NCBI GenBank assembly: GCA_947372405.1 | Contig: CANBTO010000016.1 | Location: forward strand, 1-24,030 | Direction of reading: 5' to 3' | DNA: 24,030 nt | From: Verrucomicrobiaceae bacterium | GTDB lineage: Bacteria > Verrucomicrobiota > Verrucomicrobiae > Verrucomicrobiales > Akkermansiaceae | Part shown: positions 8,067 through 15,473 of the stretch, in pieces | How positions within the stretch are numbered: position 1 is the stretch's first letter | Layout of the letters: each line of letters begins with the position of its first letter | Notes under the pieces: model-generated | Database searches by the model: none | What the model was told of the DNA's origin: nothing | Seen by the model: the letters and a program-made list of their open reading frames with translations, nothing else | Made by a program: the position numbers and the translations under genes

Positions 8067-10358
8067 ATGAGGAAGCATGACATGGCCAGCACTCACACCC
8101 ACCAGCCGCGCGGCTGGGTGCTGTTAGGAGTCATCTTCCTCGCCATCGTGGCCGGATTCGAATCGTCGCGGGCAGAGGACGTTTCATCCGGGATGGCGGA
8201 ATCCGCCATCGACTGGCCGGCCTTCATGGGTCAGCACGACATGATCTTCGACAAGTTGCCGGGAGGTTGGACCGAAGCCCCGCATTTCGGCAACGCCATG
8301 GTAGGATCGATGCTCTATCAGACGGGCGACACGCTGCAGCTCCAGGTTTTCCGCGCTGACGTCCATGATCATAGGGACAACACCTCGGGTTGGACCGCAT
8401 ACAGCCGACCACGCCTGCAGATCGGAAGTTTCTCCCTCCAAACCGTCGGCAAGCTCACCGGGTGCCATTGGCGCAAGGACCTGTGGAACGCCGAACTTAC
8501 CGGAACGATCGTCACCGACCGTGGCGAGATTCGCATCCGCCATTTCACCCATGCCCGGGACATGGCGATCGTAACCGAACTGACCCCGAGCGAGGGTGAA
8601 AAGGCCTGCGTTTGGACGTGGCATCCGGCCGAGGCGAAAACCACGCGACCTGGTTACCCGACAAAGGAGGAGGATCTCGGCAAATTCGCCAAAGCCTATG
8701 GCGACCACTACGCGGCGACACTCAAGCTTTACCAACCCAACCCGCCCGGCCGGTTGGAAACGAACCAAGGAGTCTCGGTCTGGATCCAGGACCTGCTGGC
8801 TGGAGGTCAATACGCCACCGCCTGGTGCGAACAAAACCAGGGTGAAACCCGCACCCTCATCGCAAGCATCGCTAACAGTTACCCCGGAACCAGCGCCGCG
8901 CTGACGGCAAAGTCCGATGTGGAAGGATTTTTCGCAAACGACCGCAACACATGGGTGCAGGCGCATCGCGACTGGTGGCATGCCTACTATGTCCGCAGTT
9001 ATGTTGGCATTCCCGACAAGAGTCTGGAGTCGCTTTACTGGCAGACCATCTACCGCTATGGCTGCACATCGCGGACGGGCCGTTGTTTCGTGGACACTCC
9101 CGGCATCTGGTTCCAAGGGAAATCATGGCCCTACTTCACCACCGACTGGAATATCCAGAGCGCGCACTGGGCGGTTTACGCCGCCAACCGCCTCGATCAG
9201 GGACAGGCGCTGGTGGACAGGCTCCACGACAAACAGAACGAACTGATAGGGGCGGTTCGTCCGATGGAGTGGCGGGATGATTCCGCCTACCTGCCAATCG
9301 CCGTGGCGTTCGACATGATCGGCACCCGCGATGACGACAGACGCTACTACAACCTCGTCGGCTGCCTGCCATGGGCGATGAACAACTGCTGGAGCCAGTA
9401 CCGCTACTCGATGGACGACGCCATGCTGCGCGAGAAGGTCTATCCGCTGTTGCGCCGCTCCATCAACCTCTACCTCCACATGGTCCTAAAGGATGCGGAC
9501 GGCACGCTGCGTCTGCCCCCGACCTATTCGCCGGAGTCGGGGGTATGGGAGAACTGCAACTTCGACCTGGCCCTCTTCAAGTGGGGTTGCCACACCTTGC
9601 TCCACACCTGCGAGCGCCTGAAGATCGACGATCCTTTGATTCCACGTTGGAAGGAGGTGGTGGAGCATCTGCCTGCATTTTCCGCAGATGACCACGGGTT
9701 CATGCTGGGCAGCAACAAGACGTCACTGGAAAACCACCAGCACTTCTCCAACCAACTGATGATCTATCCGCTCCATCTGGTGAACATCGAACAGCAAGGC
9801 ACTGGCGATGTTTTGAAACGTTCCTTCCGGCGCGCGCTCTCCACTGCGGGTCCCGGGCAGAGACAGGCAATGGTGCAGGCCCATGCCGGCCCCATTGGTG
9901 CCGCCATCGGTTTGGGCGACGAGACCCTCGTCAGCTTGAAAAAACTGCAGGGCGATCTCTATCCGAACGGGCTTTGGTATGAGAGCCCGTGCATCGAGGC
10001 CACGCTCGCCGCCGCCAACATCATCCAGGACATGCTCCTTCAGAGTTGGAGCGATCCATCACAGCAACTGTCCGGCCCGATCCGCATCTTCCCCGCACTT
10101 CCCTCCGCGTGGCAGGACGTGGAGTTCCATGATCTGCGTGCGGAAGGCGCATTTCTCGTTTCAGCCAGGCGCAGCGCCGGACACACCCGCTGGGTGCGGA
10201 TCAAAAGCCTGGCGGGTGAACCCTGCCTCGTCCGCCCCGGCATGGACGGAGGAATCCGCGCAAGAGGCAACCGTGATTTCAAACTCAAGCCTGTATCGCC
10301 GGGTATTTATGAAATCGATCTGAACAAAGATGAGGAAATCCTTCTTCTGGAGAAGTAA
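8067..10358 (+). CDS. GH95-like (alpha/alpha)6-barrel glycoside hydrolase with altered catalytic positions
   Basis: A 763-residue exported protein. The ATG at 8067 lies 11 bp after the sulfatase stop and gives a signal peptide (MRKHDMAST to about SSRAED). The order of elements matches GH95: an N-terminal beta-sandwich (DWPAFMGQHD, GNAMVGSMLYQTGDTLQLQ), a helical barrel (YFTTDWNIQSAHWAVYAAN, LPPTYSPESG, NHQHFSNQLMIYPLH) and a C-terminal sandwich (RIFPALPSAWQDVEF). In characterised GH95 alpha-L-fucosidases two Asn, a Glu and an Asp form the active site. By eye here they read N362, Q364, E490 and H606, so one Asn and the Asp appear replaced. It may therefore cleave a different linkage, use a different mechanism, or be inactive. 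The second, more canonical GH95 of this window retains all four. The substrate is probably a fucose- or galactose-like alpha-L-sugar, but unproven. Confidence 0.8.
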   Translation: MRKHDMASTHTHQPRGWVLLGVIFLAIVAGFESSRAEDVSSGMAESAIDWPAFMGQHDMIFDKLPGGWTEAPHFGNAMVGSMLYQTGDTLQLQVFRADVHDHRDNTSGWTAYSRPRLQIGSFSLQTVGKLTGCHWRKDLWNAELTGTIVTDRGEIRIRHFTHARDMAIVTELTPSEGEKACVWTWHPAEAKTTRPGYPTKEEDLGKFAKAYGDHYAATLKLYQPNPPGRLETNQGVSVWIQDLLAGGQYATAWCEQNQGETRTLIASIANSYPGTSAALTAKSDVEGFFANDRNTWVQAHRDWWHAYYVRSYVGIPDKSLESLYWQTIYRYGCTSRTGRCFVDTPGIWFQGKSWPYFTTDWNIQSAHWAVYAANRLDQGQALVDRLHDKQNELIGAVRPMEWRDDSAYLPIAVAFDMIGTRDDDRRYYNLVGCLPWAMNNCWSQYRYSMDDAMLREKVYPLLRRSINLYLHMVLKDADGTLRLPPTYSPESGVWENCNFDLALFKWGCHTLLHTCERLKIDDPLIPRWKEVVEHLPAFSADDHGFMLGSNKTSLENHQHFSNQLMIYPLHLVNIEQQGTGDVLKRSFRRALSTAGPGQRQAMVQAHAGPIGAAIGLGDETLVSLKKLQGDLYPNGLWYESPCIEATLAAANIIQDMLLQSWSDPSQQLSGPIRIFPALPSAWQDVEFHDLRAEGAFLVSARRSAGHTRWVRIKSLAGEPCLVRPGMDGGIRARGNRDFKLKPVSPGIYEIDLNKDEEILLLEK

Positions 10359-10378
10359 CTAGCGGCAGCACAAACGCC

Positions 10379-11407
10379 ATGCAGAATACCATGAAACAAA
10401 CCCACCGAGCCTCTGGCATCCCATGCATGATCCGATCCACCGTGTTGCTGCTGGCCGCGGCAACCGTCACGCACCAGGCCATGGCCGCATCCAAACCGGT
10501 GCGCGTCTTCATCCTTGCCGGACAATCGAACATGGAGGGACACGGCATTGTTCCGGCAGACCCCAAGCACAATGGCGGCAAGGGCACTCTGGAATTCCTT
10601 GCGAAGGATCCATCCACCGCCAGGCAGTTCGCGCCGTTGCTGGACGCCAAGGGCGGATGGAACAAACGTAACGACGTCTGGATCAACTACCTCGAGCGCA
10701 ATGGTCCGCTCACTGCGGGCTACGGGGCAAAACCTAACATGATGGGTCCAGAGCTCGGCTTTGGATGGGTGATCGGCGACGCGCTGGACGAACCGGTATT
10801 GCTCATCAAATGCGCCTGGGGAGGCAAAAGTCTCGGGGTGGATTTCCGTCCGCCGAGTGCGGGCAAGCCTCCATATTCGCTCGGCGAGAAAAACGACGCG
10901 GCCGTCGCGCAGGATCCGGCCATCATCGGCAGGTATTACCGCGAGACGGTCACACAGACAAAGGCCGCGCTCGCCAACATCAGGAATCTGGTGCCCGGCA
11001 GTGATGGCGGTTACGTGCTTGCCGGTTTCGGTTGGCATCAGGGATGGAACGACCGCATCAACGACAAGTTCACCGCCGAGTATGAATCCAACATGACACA
11101 CTTCATCAAGGACATCCGCAAGGATCTCGGAGCGCCCGCGCTGCCTTTCGTGATCGCCGAAACCGGCATGGGCGGTCTGGCGGAGAAAAACCCGAGGGCA
11201 CTCGACCTGATGAAGGCACAGGCCGCCGTGGCTCAGCACCCCGAATTCAAGGGCAACGTCGCCTTCGTTGGCACCCGGGCGTTCTGGCGTACCGAAGATC
11301 AGTCACCCAACAAGCAAAGCTATCATTGGAACTCTAACGCCGAGACTTATTATCTCATCGGCAGGGCCATGGGAGAAGCGATGAAACCAATGATCGGCGT
11401 CAAATGA
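10379..11407 (+). CDS. Secreted SGNH-type carbohydrate esterase (sialate O-acetylesterase/SASA-like)
   Basis: A 342-residue esterase that likely removes acetyl groups from a glycan. In-frame ATGs at 10379, 10391 and 10427 all keep a signal peptide ending near THQAMAA; 10379 is given. The SGNH block I is clear: FILAGQSNMEGHG with nucleophile Ser50. GFGWHQGWNDR gives the Gly/Gln-Asn oxyanion region typical of the SASA family. The catalytic His is probably His316 in YHWNSNAETY near the C terminus. The order and length match the stand-alone SASA/DUF303 domain proteins found in plant- and algal-glycan loci. It begins 20 bp after the GH95-like gene, consistent with the same transcript. The sugar and position deacetylated are unknown. 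Confidence 0.88.
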   Translation: MQNTMKQTHRASGIPCMIRSTVLLLAAATVTHQAMAASKPVRVFILAGQSNMEGHGIVPADPKHNGGKGTLEFLAKDPSTARQFAPLLDAKGGWNKRNDVWINYLERNGPLTAGYGAKPNMMGPELGFGWVIGDALDEPVLLIKCAWGGKSLGVDFRPPSAGKPPYSLGEKNDAAVAQDPAIIGRYYRETVTQTKAALANIRNLVPGSDGGYVLAGFGWHQGWNDRINDKFTAEYESNMTHFIKDIRKDLGAPALPFVIAETGMGGLAEKNPRALDLMKAQAAVAQHPEFKGNVAFVGTRAFWRTEDQSPNKQSYHWNSNAETYYLIGRAMGEAMKPMIGVK

Positions 11408-11438
11408 TCACATCAAACCAACATCATCACCAACCGAA

Positions 11439-12281
11439 ATGAAAAACCTCACCCTGGCCTGTTCGATCTTCGCGCTTCTCTGCGTCCGCTCCCTCGCGGA
11501 GCCTGCCGCGGATGGCGCAAACACCCTCAGCTTCCCCGGGGAAACTCTTGACCAATGGCATGGCTTCGCCCGCCACAATTTCAATGTTGACGGTTGTAAA
11601 GCATGGGTGGTCGAGCCCAAGGTGGCACTTCCCGGAAAACCTTGGTCGTGGTGCATGGAGTTTCCAGACGCCTTCACCGACCGTTGCGCGGCGCCGCAAC
11701 TTCTTGCCGCCGGGTTTCACCACGTTCACATCGCGGTCGGCAACACCTTCGGCAGCCCGGACGCAGTGAAGCACTTCAACGCCTTCTACGATCTGCTCGT
11801 TGCACATGGCCTCGCCACTAAGGCGGCGCTCATCGGCATCAGCCGCGGCGGGCTCTACGCGTATCGGTTTGCGTCCGAATATCCCGACCATGTCTCTGTC
11901 ATCTACGGCGACGCCGCCGTAGCCGATTTCAAGAGTTGGCCCGGTGGCAAGGGCAAAGGCAAAGGCAGCAAGGGCGACTGGGCCTCGCTGATCAAATGCT
12001 ATGGATTCAAGGACGAAGCCGAGGCACTTGCCTATCCCGGCAACCCCATCGACCGCCTCGAGCCCCTGGCCAAAGCGAAAGTCGCGCTTATCCACGTCGT
12101 CGGTGATGCGGACGACACGGTTCCGCCCGCTGAAAACGCCGAGGTGATAGAACAGCGATACAAGGCGCTGGGGGGTGTTTTTGAAATCATCCACAAGCCC
12201 GGCGTCAACCATCACCCTCACGGCTTGGACGATCCCGCGCCCGTGGTGAATTTCATCCTCAAGCATTCCGCTCAGCCTTGA
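11439..12281 (+). CDS. Secreted alpha/beta-hydrolase (esterase-like)
   Basis: A 280-residue exported hydrolase. The N terminus MKNLTLACSIFALLCVRSLA is a signal peptide. The fold's catalytic elements are visible: the nucleophile elbow GISRGG (Ser135), an acid in VVGDADDTVPP (around Asp226) and a His in VNHHPHGLDD (around His261). A Gly-Lys repeat (KGKGKGSKGD, about 171-180) lies in the loop after strand 6, where the lid of these enzymes often sits. The sequence looks like an esterase or acyl-sugar hydrolase of the prolyl oligopeptidase/DLH-like superfamily, not a peptidase with a propeller. It sits 31 bp downstream of the SGNH esterase, suggesting two different ester decorations are removed by this cluster. 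Confidence 0.85.
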   Translation: MKNLTLACSIFALLCVRSLAEPAADGANTLSFPGETLDQWHGFARHNFNVDGCKAWVVEPKVALPGKPWSWCMEFPDAFTDRCAAPQLLAAGFHHVHIAVGNTFGSPDAVKHFNAFYDLLVAHGLATKAALIGISRGGLYAYRFASEYPDHVSVIYGDAAVADFKSWPGGKGKGKGSKGDWASLIKCYGFKDEAEALAYPGNPIDRLEPLAKAKVALIHVVGDADDTVPPAENAEVIEQRYKALGGVFEIIHKPGVNHHPHGLDDPAPVVNFILKHSAQP

Positions 12282-12329
12282 ATCAGACAGTGTTCCCTTG
12301 TGGAGCTTGAACGAGATCCGACTCCGGTC

Positions 12330-14021
12330 ATGATTGCGAAACAACTTTACCACCATCCCAACCAAGCGAACGCCATTCGACTCGGCATCACTTCTTGCCG
12401 GTGGTTCCTGTCTCTCTCCACCATTTCATTGGGCTTCATCTTCCGGTGCATGGCCGCTACCGAAGCCGATGTCATCGTCTATGGTTCCACTCCCGCCGGA
12501 TTCTGCGCGGCCATCGCCGCCGCCCGCGAGGGAGCTTCGGTGATCCTTCTGGAACCCACCGATCACATCGGCGGCGTGAACACGGGCGGGCTCAGTTTCA
12601 GCGATTCGAACCAGACCGTCCGCAGCACGGTGATGGGCTTGTTCGACGAATGGCATACCCGGATTGAAAAGGATTATACCGACCGTGGCATCAAGTTGCC
12701 TTACTCGGTGAGCATCAAGGATCAGGCGAAGTGGACCTACGAGCCTCATGTCGCAGCCCGGATCACAAAGCTGATGCTGGACGAGGCCAAGGTCGAGGTA
12801 ATGACCAGGCATCGCATCAAGACTGTGGAAAAGAATGGAACGCGAATCGTTCGCTTGATTGCCGGCAGCGAGGATTTTACCGCCAAAGTCTTCATTGACG
12901 CCACCTACGAAGGTGATCTGCTGGCCGCTGCGGGTCTCAGTTGGACCATTGGCCGCGAGGGGCGAAGCGAGTTCGGCGAAACACTGGCCGGGAAGCAGTA
13001 TCCGAAACCCAAGATGGATGTTTCGGGACTGGATGCGAACGGCAATTCCCTGCCATTGGTCACCACGACTGATGCTGGCCCTGACGCGGCCGGAGACAGG
13101 AATGTGATGGTTTACAGCTTCCGGCTTTGCCTTACCAAAGACCCGGCAAACCGCGTGCCCTTTCCCGAACCGGCGCATTACGATCCGATACGGTTCGAGG
13201 TCGTCAGGCGATTTCTGCAATCCGGAGCCAAGGGTAAAACAGGTTGGGATTCGTACCCACTTCCGGGCGATAAGTTCGACGGCAACAATTCGATCGGCGG
13301 ACAGTTTTCACTGGGACTTGTGGGAGCCTGCAACAGCTGGAGCGAAGCGGACGAGGCCGGGCGAAAGGCCATCTGGGAAGCACACAGGCAATACACGCTG
13401 GAGTTCCATCATTTCCTCACCACCGATCCGGTTGTACCCAAAAGTATCCGCGAGGAATATTCCAAGTTCGGGCTGTGCAAGGACGAGTTTCCTGAAACCG
13501 CCCACTTCCCGCCGCAACTCTACGTCCGTGAGGGACGCCGTATGAAAGGCATGTATGTCATCAGTCAGAACGATATCATGATGAATCAGAAGAAGGACGA
13601 CCCGATCGCGATTTCTTCCTTCCCGATGGATTCACATGACTGTCAGCGCGTCGCGCTGAAGGATGGCGGAGTCATCAATGAAGGCACCATCATGCCGGTC
13701 CGCATGCCGGGAACGGGACACGGCTATCCTTATCATATTCCCTACCGTGCCATCCTGCCGAAACCTGCCGAATGCGTCAACCTGCTGGTGCCGGTGGCGC
13801 TTTCCTGCACCCATGTCGGCATGTGCTCGATCCGGGTTGAACCGACGTGGATGATCATCGGTCAGAGCGCCGGGATCGCCGCTGCCCTGGCGGCGAAGGA
13901 TCATGCCGACGTACAGGACTTGCCCTACGCGAGATTGCGGGAGCGGTTGCTCGCCCGGAAACAGGAATTGACCATTCCGCCCGCTTTGTTAGTCAAGGGT
14001 GATGGAAATATTTCCCGGTGA
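12330..14021 (+). CDS. FAD-dependent oxidoreductase (FAD_oxidored family), probably exported
   Basis: A 563-residue flavoprotein. ATG at 12330 is preferred; a GTG at 12300 would add ten residues. The first 42 residues include a basic stretch and a hydrophobic run (WFLSLSTISLGFIF) followed by CMAATEAD, compatible with a signal peptide or membrane anchor. The dinucleotide fold follows at once: DVIVYGSTPAGFCAAIAAA, a GxxxxG form of the FAD-binding motif, then ILLEPTDHIGG. VFIDATYEGDLLAAAG and a C-terminal VGQSAGIAAALAAKDHADV-like motif (here with IIGQSAG) are typical of the PF12831-type family common in exported proteins of Planctomycetes, Verrucomicrobia and Bacteroidetes. The substrate is not established for the family. 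In this context it may oxidise a released sugar or a sugar-acid. It is the last plus-strand gene before the convergent regulator. Confidence 0.85.
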   Translation: MIAKQLYHHPNQANAIRLGITSCRWFLSLSTISLGFIFRCMAATEADVIVYGSTPAGFCAAIAAAREGASVILLEPTDHIGGVNTGGLSFSDSNQTVRSTVMGLFDEWHTRIEKDYTDRGIKLPYSVSIKDQAKWTYEPHVAARITKLMLDEAKVEVMTRHRIKTVEKNGTRIVRLIAGSEDFTAKVFIDATYEGDLLAAAGLSWTIGREGRSEFGETLAGKQYPKPKMDVSGLDANGNSLPLVTTTDAGPDAAGDRNVMVYSFRLCLTKDPANRVPFPEPAHYDPIRFEVVRRFLQSGAKGKTGWDSYPLPGDKFDGNNSIGGQFSLGLVGACNSWSEADEAGRKAIWEAHRQYTLEFHHFLTTDPVVPKSIREEYSKFGLCKDEFPETAHFPPQLYVREGRRMKGMYVISQNDIMMNQKKDDPIAISSFPMDSHDCQRVALKDGGVINEGTIMPVRMPGTGHGYPYHIPYRAILPKPAECVNLLVPVALSCTHVGMCSIRVEPTWMIIGQSAGIAAALAAKDHADVQDLPYARLRERLLARKQELTIPPALLVKGDGNISR

Positions 14022-14036
14022 TAGGGCAAAGCCAGC

Positions 14037-14063
14037 TTCACTGCATATCCGCATCAAAGTGAA
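14037..14063. terminator. Weak hairpin between convergent genes
   Basis: TTCACT (14037-14042) and AGTGAA (14058-14063) form a 6-bp inverted repeat with a 15-nt loop, inside the 46-bp gap between the convergent FAD oxidoreductase and XylR-like genes. No T-tract follows on either strand, so termination is only a positional guess. Confidence 0.25.
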
Positions 14064-14067
14064 TCCG

Positions 14068-15246
14068 TCACACTCTTTTAGGAAACGCCTGCTGGCGTTC
14101 CTCCCTGTATTGGGTTGGCGGCATGCCCTCGACGCGAACGAAAACCTTGTAGAAATGATCCGAACTGCGAAATCCCGCATCTGCCGCCACATCCTTCATG
14201 GGTGCATCGGTCTCGACCATCCGGCGCTTGGCGCGTTCCAGACGCAGCCGCGTGATTTCATCCGCAATCGCCCTGCCCGCGGCTGAGCGGAAACGCCGCT
14301 CGAGGGTGCGGCGGGTCGTTGCCACCGCGGCCGCCACATCCTTCACCTGGATCCGTCGGTGGCCGTTCTCCGCAATGAAGCGCAGCGCCCTGGAAACAAG
14401 AATGTCGTCTGTCGCATAGACATCGGTTGATTGCCGGGAAACCAGTTCCGCTGGTGCCACCAGTTCCGGATTACGTAGAACTGATTGACCGTCCATCAGG
14501 CGGTCCAGCATGGCGGCCGCTCGGTAGCCTACCTGGCCATAACCCATATCAATACTGGTCAAACCCGGTTGTGGAGCGTCACAAATCGCCGATTCATTGG
14601 AGGTTCCAACGATCGCCACATCCTGTGAGACGTGCATCCCCTTCGAACGGCAGACATCGATGAGCAAACGGCAATAGAGGTCGCTGCATACGAAAACACC
14701 GATCGGTGGCTCCCACGTATCGATCCACGCTTCCAGACCCGCGACAAATTCCTCCCAGCCAAGTGCCCGCAACTCCAGCTTGTTGCGCACAAACCGATGC
14801 ACCGTGCAGCGAAAGCCCGCCGCACGCGTCACACCGCGGAAGCCCGCCAACTGCTGCCGGGAATCGATGTCGCGCAGGAATCCGAGATAGCCAAACTCCC
14901 TGAAACCGCGTCCTAACAGATGTTTGGCAGCCATCACTCCGGAGGCCTCGTAATCCGCATAGACACTTGGCAGATCACGGACCGGCGAGTTCAGCCATAC
15001 GTTTACCAACGGAACACCCGCCCTGCGCGCCGCGTTCGCAAGCGGAGTGGTGGCACGGGCAAGAACCCCGTCATAGCCGCCGCCTTCCAGCATCCGCTCG
15101 ATGGCCGGGTTGATGGTGCACTGCCAACCCGCCTCGTCCGCAAAGCGCTGACAGCCCGCGTAAACCTCAAGATGCCGCTTGTAGGCCCACTCCAGTTCCA
15201 GGGAAATCGCCACCCTGCGGACCTTGTTGTTTCGGTTTTCCTTCAT
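14068..15246 (-). CDS. XylR-like transcriptional regulator (periplasmic-binding-protein-like sensor + AraC DNA-binding domain)
   Basis: A 392-residue regulator, the same length as E. coli XylR. The start at 15246 (MKENRNNKVRRVAIS) is chosen because the sugar-sensor fold begins right there. The open frame continues upstream to 15357 but with an unconvincing N terminus. An AGGAGG lies 17 nt before this ATG, too far for a normal ribosome site. Residues about 10-265 are a LacI/PBP-like ligand domain (GGYDGVLARATTP, GVPLVNVWLNSP, YADYEASGVMAAKHLL, GVFVCSDLYCRLL, DVAIVGTSNE). Residues about 280-390 are an AraC-type double helix-turn-helix (IQVKDVAAAVATTRRTLERRF and SSDHFYKVFVRVEGMPPTQYR). It probably senses a monosaccharide released by the surrounding enzymes and controls their genes. 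It is convergent with the 679-14021 set and divergent from the C1 peptidase. Confidence 0.92.
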   Translation of the reverse strand: MKENRNNKVRRVAISLELEWAYKRHLEVYAGCQRFADEAGWQCTINPAIERMLEGGGYDGVLARATTPLANAARRAGVPLVNVWLNSPVRDLPSVYADYEASGVMAAKHLLGRGFREFGYLGFLRDIDSRQQLAGFRGVTRAAGFRCTVHRFVRNKLELRALGWEEFVAGLEAWIDTWEPPIGVFVCSDLYCRLLIDVCRSKGMHVSQDVAIVGTSNESAICDAPQPGLTSIDMGYGQVGYRAAAMLDRLMDGQSVLRNPELVAPAELVSRQSTDVYATDDILVSRALRFIAENGHRRIQVKDVAAAVATTRRTLERRFRSAAGRAIADEITRLRLERAKRRMVETDAPMKDVAADAGFRSSDHFYKVFVRVEGMPPTQYREERQQAFPKRV

Positions 15247-15331
15247 TTGAACTTGGGTGCCAACCTCCTGCTGATCGGGGGAACTTGCAGAACATCGCCC
15301 AGAACATATTGCAAAGGCAAGCCAAAATCGC

Positions 15332-15384
15332 CGCATATGCGCGTTGATATGACGCAATCAACTGTAGACAGAAACACAATTGTG
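15332..15384. promoter_or_regulatory. Cluster of three palindromes in the divergent regulator/peptidase intergenic region (candidate operators)
   Basis: Within 53 bp of the 227-bp gap between the XylR-like gene and the C1 peptidase lie three symmetric sites. CGCATATGCG (15332-15341) is a perfect 10-bp palindrome. GTTGAT (15343-15348) and ATCAAC (15357-15362) form a perfect 6-bp inverted repeat with an 8-bp gap. CACAATTGTG (15375-15384) is a second perfect 10-bp palindrome. The sites are about 20-25 bp apart centre to centre. They are plausible operators for the adjacent regulator, for another LacI- or GntR-type factor, or for both divergent promoters. No consensus -35/-10 pair could be fixed. 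This is positional inference only. Confidence 0.45.
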
Positions 15385-15473
15385 AGATTAGACTATGGCA
15401 GTTCGTTCCTCGATTCAACTCTCCCTGTTCGATCGAGCGGCATATCCATCCCCTACGGCGGCACCATCCAGAC

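Noticed and set aside
8184..9116. Antisense 310-codon open frame within the GH95-like gene
   Set aside because: Mirror of GC-rich third positions on the coding strand. The sense frame has clear glycosidase structure.
11427..12365. Antisense 312-codon open frame spanning the alpha/beta hydrolase
   Set aside because: The sense frame has signal peptide and catalytic motifs. The antisense product has none.
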